A stretch of 64,000 nt of DNA from Oscheius tipulae (taxonomy: Eukaryota; Nematoda; Chromadorea; Rhabditida; Rhabditidae). Shown one piece after another: positions 52,380 to 62,493 of this stretch; the stretch's first letter is position 1; every line of letters begins with the position of its first letter. The translations under genes were made by a program, and so were the position numbers. The stretch is from assembly GCA_037178975.1 (NCBI GenBank), contig JASJZH010000001.1, forward strand, positions 1,612,001 through 1,676,000, written 5' to 3'. The notes under the pieces are model-generated. The model was not told the DNA's origin. It saw only the letters and a list, made by a program, of their open reading frames with translations, and made no database searches.

Positions 52380-53180
52380 GCCTACACTTGCGCCGGGGGA
52401 GAGAAGGTTTAAGTATGAGTGATAAAGATTTATGCCATGACGCTTATTGTTGTTCAAGGGGTTAGGAGACCAAGTACCCTGACTTTTCGAAATGGGTGCA
52501 AACTTTTTGTGGTCGTGTTAAAGAACGACGGAGGGTGCAATTTTGTGGAAACTACAAGTATTCTAGCTCTGAACGGCATGGTCTAGAGCTGTTCTTTGTC
52601 CCAAACTAGAAGTTGGAGCCGAACAACACATTTGAACACATTACTGAACAAGCCTAATTTAAGGGTCGGGGCCTAAAAATCATCCTAATATGCAGAGTCG
52701 CACGCAATTACACCACTTCAGTGCCCCGTTCAGGTGTCAAAACAGCGTTTCTCATTTTGTAATGTTCTGTAAGGTTATAACTCTTATTATGCTCTATAAA
52801 TTTGCAAACATGTGAAGTTCGGAAAACCACCCATAAAGTACTTTTCTGACTCCGAAACATGACTCTAAAGAAACAGGTTCCGGTGAGCTGCTATCGGGGA
52901 ATGTCTTGTTCACTTCGTTCTCTTCAAAAGCTTCCTTGGAAAGTAAGGACATGAGAGCAATTCTTCTCCACATTCTTTATCGCGACCACAGTCAGAATGC
53001 ACCCTCTGGTTTGTTATCTTTCAGTCCAACGACATGGGTAGCACCATTTGACTGATTCCGAAGTTGCTAGGGATCTAAAAGAAGATTACAGCCATCAAAT
53101 AGGTAGTCTCAGACGGTTTACAAGAAGAAAATCATGCGGAAACATCTGAAAAAGATTGGAATTCTTGAAGATTGACTACT
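52380..53180. other. Spacer, no supported gene
   Basis: AT-rich; holds one further hairpin-repeat copy near 52758-52815. No exon is supported. Confidence 0.4.
52758..52815. repeat. Dispersed hairpin repeat, copy 7
   Basis: ATGTTCTGTAAGGTTATAAC then GCTCTATAAATTTGCAAAC; the most diverged copy. A single right arm (TTCTACAACTTTGCAAAAT) also occurs near 54780. Confidence 0.45.
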
Positions 53181-53191
53181 ACAGACTTCTT

Positions 53192-53416
53192 ACTTCAGTA
53201 GTGTTGGACATCCGATCGGTTCGCTCGGACTCGAAGACTGTCACAGCGCCAATATCGTCTTCGCCAAGCTCAAGTAGAAGACCGACAGACGTACGCGCAA
53301 GTTCGACCGAAGCTTCGCCAAAACCCTTGAAGCCGGGCGACGCCGGAATCAGGGAGCTCATTAAGACCAAGCCTCTCTACGTCGAGAGCTTCACCGACTA
53401 TGCTCGGCGTTCGTGA
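53192..53416 (+). CDS. Terminal exon of an unrecognised gene
   Basis: After a possible acceptor (TACTTCAG) an open frame reads SVRSDSKTVTAPISSS, then a Ser/Arg/Pro-rich section, GDAGIRELIKTKPLYVESF and TDYARRS to a stop at 53416. Codon use looks coding and the frame has no ATG, so an upstream exon would be needed; none was identified. Confidence 0.35.
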   Translation, partial: TSVVLDIRSVRSDSKTVTAPISSSPSSSRRPTDVRASSTEASPKPLKPGDAGIRELIKTKPLYVESFTDYARRS

Positions 53417-53705
53417 CATAAGACAGGTGAACAGTTTTGATCTTCAAAATGAAACGAAAACTTCCGACGGTCGCCGTAGGAGTGTTCCCCTCGCCTCAAA
53501 CACTTCTTCTCGTCTCTTTCCACGCAGGAAGAGTCAGGGGTAAGTCCTAAACTAGTATTCGCGTTCAAAAATGCCTGTGTTTGATTAGGATTGTGTAAGA
53601 GGACAAACATCAGCTCCCATGGCGACCACTGCGACTCTCGACCTGTTTGTGTCGCGATTTCACATCGACGCGTGACTCACCCCTATTCCTTCAACGAAAA
53701 AACCT

Positions 53706-54046
53706 ATGTCCTCTTTTTGGAGCCCTCCAGGCGATAAAAAACCATATTGGACGCTATTTTCCTCTCTAAAAATCTGGTCAATTTGCAAGGCCAGGACAAC
53801 GTCGACTACGACCCCATTTGTTGTGCTAGAAGCTAATATTGTTATTGATAAGAACGGTGAGTGGTTTTGGAGAGTTTCTCTGATGAAACTTTTGAAGAAA
53901 ATACTGGCTGGAGAGACGAATGTCGACCAAGATGTTTCAGGAGATTGGATAGAGTCCGGCTAGCCAACTTGTTCATGTTATTCATGTTTATTGTTTTGTC
54001 TATTGTTATGTTTATACTTTATCGAGCTTACAAAAAGAAGAAATAG
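53706..54046 (+). CDS. Small tail-anchored membrane protein 5 (tentative)
   Basis: Exon 1 (53706-53856, from an ATG) ends in phase 1 at a GTGAGT donor. Joining to 53898, after a weak AAG acceptor, gives 99 residues ending CRPRCFRRLDRVRLANL, a hydrophobic tail FMLFMFIVLSIVMFILY and KKKK. The phase and the basic-then-hydrophobic layout match the other four genes, although this one is on the + strand. The acceptor is weak, so the model is uncertain; a Lys-rich end after the membrane segment could act as an ER-retrieval signal. Confidence 0.4.
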
Positions 54047-54331
54047 ATTTTTCTGTCAGATGTTATGTCACTCTTCTTCAGCCCCTCTCTCACTCTCTGT
54101 CTCTCTCTCTCTGTCTCTTTCTATCTCTCTGTCTCTTTCTGTCTCTGTCTCTGCTACTGTCCCCAGATCCTCAGAAACCCAGCTCTCTAAGCCAATAAAA
54201 CTACCCGGAAAATTAAACGAGTACACTGTCGAGCAGCAGCAATGGTACCAAGGGACCAATTAGAAGTTACTGTAGCTTTCCACAACAAACAAGTTGTCTC
54301 TAATTATCTGTAGTCAAACCAAAATTTCTTA

Positions 54332-54629
54332 CTACTTGAAATCGTCGTGAAACATCAACTCTAAGACCTCAGGCAGACAATCACAGTTGTCAGTGATGTC
54401 GTCAAAGACGATGAGTTGGGCTGGGCTCCTCTGGTAGCAGAAGAGGAGAAGAAGACTAGAAGCTACGACATTGACCAGAAGATCGACTACTGGGACTGTG
54501 ACTCCGAGACAAGCAGCCGACGGTTGCGGAATGGATGTCTGCTGTCCTCTGGAGTTTATCTCGTTTCCAGATTTTGAGCTGAATTTGCGTCCCTTGGACT
54601 TGGAGTGACCAAGTGGTGCAGAGTCTATG
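54332..54629 (-). CDS. Membrane-protein terminal exon, unrecognised
   Basis: A - strand exon after TTTTCAG gives 99 codons without an ATG: Ser/Lys-rich start, a hydrophobic segment VTVPVVDLLVNVVASSLLLL, then an acidic end, IVFDDITDNCDCLPEVLEL. An upstream first exon is required and was not found. It may be a diverged relative of the neighbouring tail-anchored genes, but its tail after the membrane segment is longer. Confidence 0.4.
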
Positions 54630-54639
54630 CTGAAAACTT

Positions 54640-55800
54640 ACGGTTTTTAGTTTAAACCCTCTCTTCGGAAAATATTTTTATTTACTCATTTCAAGCGTAT
54701 TTAGCTTCTATCGTTGCCTTTTTTCCACTCGCTGAATACAAAACCCTTCTTTCGAATAACACTGTGACAGCTCTTGATCTGTTCTACAACTTTGCAAAAT
54801 ATAGCCAAGCCGGAAAAGCATTTCTTCGACCCGAAAAACGAGTTTGAATGTGCGGACTATAGTTGGAAAAAAGTAGGTAAATTTGGAATTACCTACTCCC
54901 AGTTCTTGGCGGACTCTCGTAGTTCTTTAGCACTCTTTATGGTCTTGAACATGATGTTGGCCAAAAGGGAAAAGATACAGTTTATGGCATGTTAAGAATG
55001 TAATTGACAAGTCAGGCTTTGGGGAAAACTTTCAGAAGGTTTTTTGCACCAATAGTTGGTTGAAAAATCAGAAAAAAAAAAAATCTGCGCGTCTTTCTGA
55101 TTTGCGCGCCGATATCAAATGAGAGGCGGGTATACGCTCGCACTAATCTCTCTACTACTAAAGTGCAATGATCTCCAATTGTGAGAGTGCGTCCAGACTT
55201 GTCACATCAGATCGTGTAAGCCAAAACGGACCGAGTGTTGTTTTTTCCACTTTTTTTTAACACGAGGTTGAAGACTTTCCAACACTAATACATAATAAGT
55301 TTATAATGAAACATAAGAAGTAATGAAAGTAGAGAAGTTTTCAGGTTAGAGGAAAAGCGCGATCCACCTCGACTCAGCGCGGAGCAACCCAGAATTGAGA
55401 GCGTTTGACCGAAGCACGACCCAGCATTTCAACAAATCTGAGCGTGCCTGTGAGTTGTGTAAAGCGCGCCAAGATGATATGTACGCAATACCAGCAACCA
55501 GTGTTCTAAGGAACGAAACTGATACATTACAGTTTTAACAGCCTATTTGATTGGCTGTGGTTACTGGCTGTTGTAGGTTTCTCTTTGTTGTTGTAAGGAA
55601 GAAAAATTAATTCCGATTTTTGAAAAATTTCATTTCTCAGAAAATTTGAGACAGTGAGGCGTGGGTAATACGTTTTATCTCTGACGTTCGGTCATACACG
55701 TAGAGACATAAGTTGTTTTGCTCCAACTTGCAAAATTCCCAGTTCTCCAGAAACTGATATAGGATAGTCGTATATTTCTAGATGTTTCACATTTGTTGCT
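54640..55800. other. Spacer, no supported gene
   Basis: AT-rich with an A/T homopolymer near 55065-55085. No exon supported. Confidence 0.4.
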
Positions 55801-55807
55801 GATGGTC

Positions 55808-56778
55808 TTACCTGTTGAAAGCCAAATATATTACCGTATTTTGTAGACAGGTTAATCTCCATGTGAGTTGAGCGATATACAAAAATTTATCCTTATTTGT
55901 CAATGTCGTTTTATCATAAAGAGCATTAGAAATAGTGTAAGCGGCTGGAAGCAACACGCTTATGCAGCAGCATTGAATTGCCAGGCTCCACTCTTTTTTT
56001 ATTCTAGTCGTTTTTCTCTTGGAAAACATGAATAGAAAGAGTATGAAATACATGATCCCTGTTACTACAAGGAGGACAGTGCAACTGTAGGTATCGATAG
56101 CGAACATACATTCTGAAAATGTTTTCCATATCGCTCGGTTGCTTTTTGGTTTGAACTTGTTACCAGCCATTTCAAAAGTTTTTAACTTTTACCATTCAAA
56201 AGCCTTCAACCCAAAAAAAGGTTTAAAACAAAATTCAGAGTTGACCTGGTTTTACTTTGTTTGCTTTTTAGTAGCGCCTTTGATAAAATAGCTTACTATA
56301 TTATATATAGATCAGTTTCTATTAAGCCAGAGCTGGGTAAAAAAGACGGTTTTCCTGTTATTCCACAGAAAGATAACAATCCAAAGCTGATATACATGAC
56401 CTTAACAAATTAGAACTTATATATAGCCTTACTCACGTTATAAATCCAATTTTTCCTTAACAGGGGGTAACCATTGAGGGCGATTACTGTAAGTCGATTG
56501 TAGCCAAGAATGAAGTTCAGAGCAATACTGTAGCTTAAAAAGACTCCCTTAATTGAAGTAGCGAACTGAAAAAAGAGTAGTGAAAGTTGCCACCCTTGCT
56601 TATTGCTTATGCCTTTTTTCAATAAATGAAAACATCTACTACCTTTTTCAAATACACGCTCTTCCCATGAATAGTATTTTTTTTGAAGAAAAGGAAGACA
56701 TGCGAGTAGAAGGGTAACAAGACAGAATAATACAGTGAGGAACATCAGCATACGTTCTGCTTTAGGATCAGGAAACAT
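55808..56778 (-). CDS. Serpentine (7TM) receptor-like gene 1, possibly damaged
   Basis: The exon from 56778 begins MFPDPKAERMLMFL and contains a first membrane helix, LTVLFCLVTLLLACL, and SYSIALNFILGYNRLTVI, a third-helix region with a DRY-like YNR. The downstream exon (about 56130-55813) carries two more helices, LLVVTGIMYFILFLFMF and WSLAIQCCCISVLLPAAY, and the seventh-helix end NTVIYLAFN. This layout resembles nematode chemoreceptor families. A clean TM4 exon and in-frame join were not found and the 3' exon is missing from the model, so it may be a pseudogene. Confidence 0.5.
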
Positions 56779-57328
56779 CACTACCGTGGAAAAAATATAT
56801 TTTGCCGGTAAACAATCAGTTCTTACTACTCTGTTTTCACATAACAATGCAAAGATATTATAAGACCAGCCGCCGACGGCAGCTTCGCAGCTCTTTGGCC
56901 TTGGCTTAGAATTGGTCACAAGAATTGAATTGATTTAGAATTTTGAACATTGAATTAGAATTGATCACGACAGACGGACACCATTGCGCTTTAATAAAGA
57001 AACATGCCAAAGATTTTAAATCGCTTCTTTCTAAGGCGCGATGTTTTCTGTGGTGGATTCTGTCTGTTTGTTTATCCGAGGCCATGAAACAAAACTTTGG
57101 GTGCGCTCTAGAACTTGGCTTTTGTCCTAGTGAAGACAATGGGAGCTTTTTGTAACGACGAAGCGGCGCTGCCGCCAATCCAAACTGAAAGCAAAAGGAC
57201 GGCGAAGCCATCAGAGGCGGTTGATGAGATAATCTCTATTATGAAAATGGTTGCAACATGCGGAAAGTAACCGTTAGGTGTTGAACGCTAATAGCTAATC
57301 AGAGGACTAAGCAATTCAATCAGTGGTT

Positions 57329-58481
57329 TCAATCGGTTGCCCTGCCGAAAATCCAGAACTTCACCAATAGTCGTCGTATTCTTCTAAAATATTTTTTTTT
57401 ATATCAACCGGTCTCACTTGTCAAAAATAATGTAAACAAAAGTATGCTGGACAAGACTAAACCGTAATGCCAATTCGTATTGATGGAGACGATAGTAGTC
57501 ACGATAGTCAATAGACGATAGAACCGACCGTAGTTTTTCAATATACCATACAGAAGTGGTGAAAAAGGCATAGGCTAAGAACATTTGTACGCTCAGTCCT
57601 ATTTTTCCTCTTATATCCAGATCGTTTCGCTTAGTGACAAAATAACCGAACAAACAGGCATACAATAGTCCAGTTAGACCAGTAATCTTGTAGTTACTGT
57701 ATATCTTGAACCAAATAAGATCTAAAATTACTGAATAACATAACGGCGGTGAAACCTTTGTAGTAAAATCGCATGAAGACACACAAAGTGCTGTTTTCGT
57801 CTAACGCTCTTATGTCATCGGAACAGTAATATTTGATGGCCTCAGCAAAATGAAAAGGAATTGGTGCTAAAATAATAAGGACAATGGCAGTCTGAAAATC
57901 TTGCAAAATATATAGGCAGAAATAGAATTTACCAAGTAAACAAAACAATGGTCAAAAAGTTTGTATTGCCTGAGAAATGTTACAGCAATTCTGTTGTATG
58001 CCAGGAGACAGTAGAAGCCGTGAGTAGAATCGATCAGTGATATCAGAGTATAAAAGTTAACCGGAGAAATAACTGGCAAATTTTGATGAGAACCAAACGA
58101 CAACTAACCATTATCGATATCCAAAAAGAGCTGAAAGCAGGTTACTACTTCGAAAAAACATAATAATTGATAGATGCGTGAATTGCAGAATTGCTTGTTG
58201 TATCCAAATATTATGGCCACAGGGATTTTATAAGCCATACATATAATTGTCAAAGGGAGGTAAGCCATACAAATAATTGTCAAAGTGAGGGGAAAACCGT
58301 TGTTGAGATACCTGATTAAGATATAGTGATGTTCTTTTAAAGTTAGAATCTGAGTTAGACTTTAGGCTAGCAAATTATTTCTTACAACAACGAAAGGATA
58401 GATGGACAGGCAACCGATTAAAGCAAGAGAATATATCAACAGCTTCAGCTGGAAACGATTTTCTTGATTCGGAATGGCCAT
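57329..58481 (-). CDS. Serpentine (7TM) receptor-like gene 2
   Basis: Starts at MAIPNQENRFQLKLLIY (58481) and proceeds through exons carrying successive hydrophobic segments: SLALIGCLSIYPFVVV, a section with IICMAYKIPVAIIFGYN, STHGFYCLLAYNRIAVTFLR (third helix with YNR in the DRY position), AIVLIILAPIPFHF, GLTGLLYACLFGYFVTKR, a sixth helix VQMFLAYAFFTTSVWY, and the seventh, LVQHTFVYIIFD. The last exon (57383-57329) adds a short basic tail. The similarity of its last donor (after IFDK) to gene 1 (after AFNR) shows they are related. Probably a chemosensory receptor; ligand unknown. Confidence 0.62.
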
Positions 58482-59236
58482 GGCAAAGGACTGACTATTT
58501 TTGTTATGTGCATTGGGAGTAGTCCCATCCGGTTTATGCGAAAACAATTTGTTGGTAGCACCTTTTTGAATATGCAATTATCAACTCAATCTACGTTTGT
58601 TCCCTTATTTACTCTCCCATGTTCTGTTTCACGGCATTCCCGATGCAGCAGGGATGGGACGGATAGCCGCAACCGCATTGAGTTCCAAAAAAGCCTTGAA
58701 TTATCCGCTATCCCGATCCGCATTTGGGGGTATCCGCGTATTTGTTGCATATTGTTGCAGATGCATCCATACCCGCTTGTGATTTCAGTATCCGCCCATT
58801 CCTGTGGTGCAGTACTGCATGGCTAATAGCAAACATTTTGAGAATCTTATAATAAAGAGTGCGTACATTGGTGACAGCGGCGAGATTGTTGATCAGGCTT
58901 TCTCAAGGACTACCAATGCTACATTACAGTTTTTCGAAACGTGTGCTCCGAAATCGCAATCGGAGGAAAAAAGTCGGTAGTTAAACAGGCGCCCCGACTC
59001 GATTTTACGCGAAATTGCGTACGACGTACGCAAAAATACGTCTTGGCGCGAATTGGCTATTTTTTTCCGTTTTTCGTCGTTTTCTACTGTTTCTCAATTT
59101 TTTATTGCATTTTCTGCCTGTTTATAATGTTTCCCGACTTTTTTCAACGTACCGCACCTTGAAATCAACAAAAAGCTATCGTTTGATGCAAGTATTGCCT
59201 GTAAAAAAAAGAGAAAATTTCAATAAAACTTCCTAG

Positions 59237-59679
59237 TTTCTCCCGGTAATACTTCGGCAGGCAACACGCATCATTCGAATTTTTTCGCGCGCGATTTCGT
59301 TTTTTGGCGCGGATTCAATTTTTCTTTTATTTTTCAAACTTTTCCCAGTTTTATCGCTCATTTTTGCTATTTTTTTTGTATTTGTCTCGTTTTATCACTT
59401 GTCCTCAACAAATGGTCTGCTATGCATCTAGAAAGATAAATGTAGCAGCTACAGCCCGTTTTGAAAATTTTTTCGCATTTACAGACAATTCGAGAAGAGT
59501 GACGCGTTGTTTTGAAACGTTGTTCTACGGATAAACGGCAGAAATGACCGACAATATACGAAAAAATAGCAAAAATGAGCGATAAAACTGGGAAAAGCTT
59601 GAAAAATAAAAGAAAAATTGAATCCGCGCGAAAAAATTCAAATGATGCGTGTTGCCTGCCGAAGTATTACCTTTCTCCC
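59237..59679. mobile_element. Merlin MITE, family C, nested, with 8-bp target duplication
   Basis: Element 59245-59671 (427 bp) has inverted ends GGTAATACTTCGGCAGGC running on for about 130 bp. TTTCTCCC flanks it at 59237-59244 and 59672-59679. The ends resemble family A (GGTAATAGTTCGGCAGG). It sits inside the family B element. Confidence 0.93.
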
Positions 59680-59684
59680 TTCTT

Positions 59685-60318
59685 CCGAAAGTTCAATCCG
59701 AACAAGCCTGCACAGGCGTTGTGGTTTTGGGGCATAAGGAGGGTGTTCCCAAGTATAGATGTACCGTCTGCAGGAACGATTGGTCTGTTCACCACGGCAT
59801 CACAGCCATCATGCTCAACGTAGCTGATAGGAAGTCGTTCTTCGCCCATATTGACAGCAATAATAGACCGAATCATAAGGTAGCTTCTTTATTTCCCGTT
59901 GAGGAAGTCTAACTCTGAATCTTAGGTGAGTATTCGCGATATACTCTTCGTTATCTGGGCACTAGCTTACGAGATCCCGCTGAATGAGTTATCATCCCTT
60001 AGTGGTTGTACTATAAACAAACTACTATTGTACCCGTCTTGATCTATTGGTAGTCTAAAAGTTTTCCTTCTTGATTAGTTTCTTAGGGCCAACTACATCA
60101 GAGAGCTGACAATGCTTGAGCTGAATAATGCTGATCCGATGGGAGGAGTTGGAGACGTTCTCGAATGTGATGAATCGTATCTGAGAGGAAAAAGAAAGGG
60201 AAATAGAGGCCGCTTGATGAATGGGAATCTTCTAAACCCGAACGGAACTAGGGTAAATAATTATCTCCGTCGCTCTCAAGGTAATCCGGCATCTGACTTC
60301 TCTCATCTTGTGTTTTAA
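59685..60318 (+). pseudogene. Merlin (IS1595-like) transposase remnant
   Basis: One frame (59685-59912) reads VVVLGHKEGVPKYRCTVCRN, the zinc-ribbon-like N-terminal block with CxxC, and a later one (60112-60318) GGVGDVLECDESYLRGKRKG, containing the first catalytic Asp of the DDE triad, then NRGR. The two are in different frames with stops between, and the second and third catalytic residues are missing. Complementary in content to the family A remnant, which retains only the C-terminal half. Confidence 0.85.
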
Positions 60319-60839
60319 GGATCATGAATTTTCGGAGTGACTTGTCGCTCCGAAAAAAGCTAAAGAGACTCGTCTCATGGCAAACGCCGAGTTGCTGATC
60401 CGTTCCTTCGTCTCATCGAACTCATTGTGAAGCATTTCCCAGCTGAATAATCGTTTCCATAGCACAGTTACAATATATACCGGTTACTAACGCTTTCTTT
60501 TTGTTGATTTTGTTATGAAGAATATAAATTTGGTCAAGTTTGCGAGTTTTAGCCAAAGGAAGGGAGAAACTAGGAAGTTTTATTAAAATTTTCTCTTTTT
60601 TTACAGGCAATACTTGCATCAAACAATAGCTTTTTGTTGATTCCAAAGTGCGGTACGTTGAAAGAAGTCAAAAAAACATTATAAACAGACAGAAAATGCA
60701 AAAAAATAAAGTCGAGAAAAAGTAGAAAAAGACAAAAAAGAAAAAAAAAACCAATTCGCGCCAAGACGTATTTTTGCGTACGTCGTATGCAATTTCGCGT
60801 AAAATCGAGTCGGGGCGCCTGTTTAACTACTACCATCTT

Positions 60840-61455
60840 TGTATCATAACTGGGAGTTCTCCTCAAACCCTTTTTACGAACAATATATTATTTTAGTACC
60901 ATAATAAATATAGGAAGCAACAGGGTTGGATGTTCTATACAGTTTTATGGCCACAAGTAGCTGTCAAAGCGGACTTATCATTACTTCAATCTATGTAACA
61001 GCAGTTGATTCAAATTTGGGATCGGAATTTTTCTACATCTACTACGGATTTGGCAAGTGGTGAGACGGTATACATCTGGGAAACCAATATGTCTGATGTT
61101 ACTGCTTCATCGAGGACGATGGTAGCGGCAAGGATTATTCGAGGAAAATTAAAATATAAGTTTGCATTTAAAAATAAAATACTGTCGCTTCAAGATTGAT
61201 GTTTGTACTTACTCTTGCTGTTCTCATAAAAGCTCAGAAAGCTAAAAAATAAGGTTTTGATTAAACATCCGACTGGTTTTTCGAAATCAAAGCAAACGTG
61301 GAATGTCTATGACAAGCTTGCCAGGAATGAATGATCACAACGGGATGGCCGTTTTCTGACCCTGAGTAATCGACGGATTGTATGATTTCTGTATGACCCT
61401 CTGTTTCTTGCCTCTCTGTCACTGTTAGGCCAAATCGTAGCAGTTTCATTGCGAT
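60840..61455. other. Spacer, no supported gene
   Basis: AT-rich; short ORFs show no resemblance to known families. Confidence 0.4.
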
Positions 61456-61770
61456 TCAATGTAGATTTATGACACCGCTGAGCACTAATATGGTCAGGAT
61501 TATGAGCAGAAACAGGATAAGCGGACAGCAGAACGCGAAAAACTTGATTCTTCTCAGATGAGCTGAAATCACATTGTAAATTTTCAAATTGATCGTACCT
61601 CCATACCACCTGCTCCCATCTCCTGTTACTACATGTTCCTCCTCGATCGTGTGATTCACTCGAATCTCGTGAGCCTTGCCGACTCTAGACTGGTTTAGAA
61701 TGGTTGAGGTCGTCTTTTCCGGCTGGAGCTGGTCAGATGAGAAAGTACAGATTTTGGTTTGAGTTTCCAT
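61456..61770 (-). CDS. Small tail-anchored membrane protein 4
   Basis: Exons 61770-61599 and 61562-61456 encode 92 residues: a polar, Thr/Glu-rich N-terminus (TSTILNQSRVGKAHEIRV), a phase-1 intron of 36 nt, then HLRRIKFFAFCC and a hydrophobic tail, PLILFLLIILTILVLSGVI. Same architecture as the genes at 50564, 51411 and 61931. It lies 160 bases from its neighbour on the same strand, suggesting tandem duplication. No known family recognised. Confidence 0.62.
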   Translation of the reverse strand: METQTKICTFSSDQLQPEKTTSTILNQSRVGKAHEIRVNHTIEEEHVVTGDGSRWYGGTINLKIYNVISAHLRRIKFFAFCCPLILFLLIILTILVLSGVINLH

Positions 61771-61930
61771 CGGAAGGAGCCGAATAGTAATAACTGAGAA
61801 TGGGCGAATAGGAAAGGGAAGATGAGTCAGGAGCAGCATGCGATGTGAATAAGGGAGAGGTATTCTTTTGTGAAGAAAGGGAGAATTGAGCAGGGAAAAC
61901 AGAGAGACAGTGTTAGAAAATTTTTTAAAA

Positions 61931-62210
61931 CTACATTACTCCCGTCAACGCCAAAACCGTAAAAGTAATTGCAAGACTGATAGTCAAAACAAATACAAGG
62001 GTAATTATGTAACAGCAGCAAGCTCTTCCTCTTGTTTGGCCTAAATTGTGAGCTATCTCGGTCAGAAGTCTTACCTTGAGGAATTTCTGACCTGACGATA
62101 TTAGGATCGTAGCAGCTAGGAGCTTGAACATTTACAACTATTGGCTTGGAATGAGCTGCTGCTTGGGAGTAGAGGTAAGGCTGGGAGGGAGAATGCTCCT
62201 CGGCTTGCAT
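61931..62210 (-). CDS. Small tail-anchored membrane protein 3
   Basis: Exons 62210-62075 and 62040-61931 encode 81 residues: SQPYLYSQAAAHSKPIVVNV in the soluble part, a phase-1 intron of 34 nt, then TRGRACCCYI and a hydrophobic tail, TLVFVLTISLAITFTVLALT. Cysteines next to the membrane could be palmitoylated. The shortest member of the cluster. Confidence 0.62.
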
Positions 62211-62493
62211 TTTCGAACGAATAACATCGATAAGGGTGGGAGGAGCAGAAGAAAGAGGACGAGACGTGTTTGCTCGTCATTTTGATGTCATCCCCTTATC
62301 AAGGTTGCAAAAAACAGGAAGAGGTAGGTGTTGAAATTCTTGAAGGAACACTCTCTGCCTCTGTCTCATTGTCGCACCGTTTTACTGCCACTGTCTATGT
62401 CGGAAACCGTGTTGGGATTCTTTATTCGCTAAAATGGAGATCAGTACACCCGTAAAAGATATCTTTAGACAAACATGGGAAGAAATAGTTATT

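Larger units (their letters stand above)
58976..60834 (+). mobile_element. Merlin-type element, family B, degenerate full-length copy
   Basis: Long inverted ends of about 265 bp (58976-59244 and about 60565-60834), beginning GGTAGTAGTTAAACAGGCGC at the right and lacking three bases at the left, surround transposase fragments. The arms match the MITE at 21356-21797. No 8-bp duplication remains. A second Merlin element is inserted within it. Confidence 0.88.

Noticed and set aside
54163-54265. Possible + strand terminal exon after a CCCCAG acceptor, ending at a TAG near 54265
   Set aside because: About 32 codons with no upstream partner exon; could be chance.
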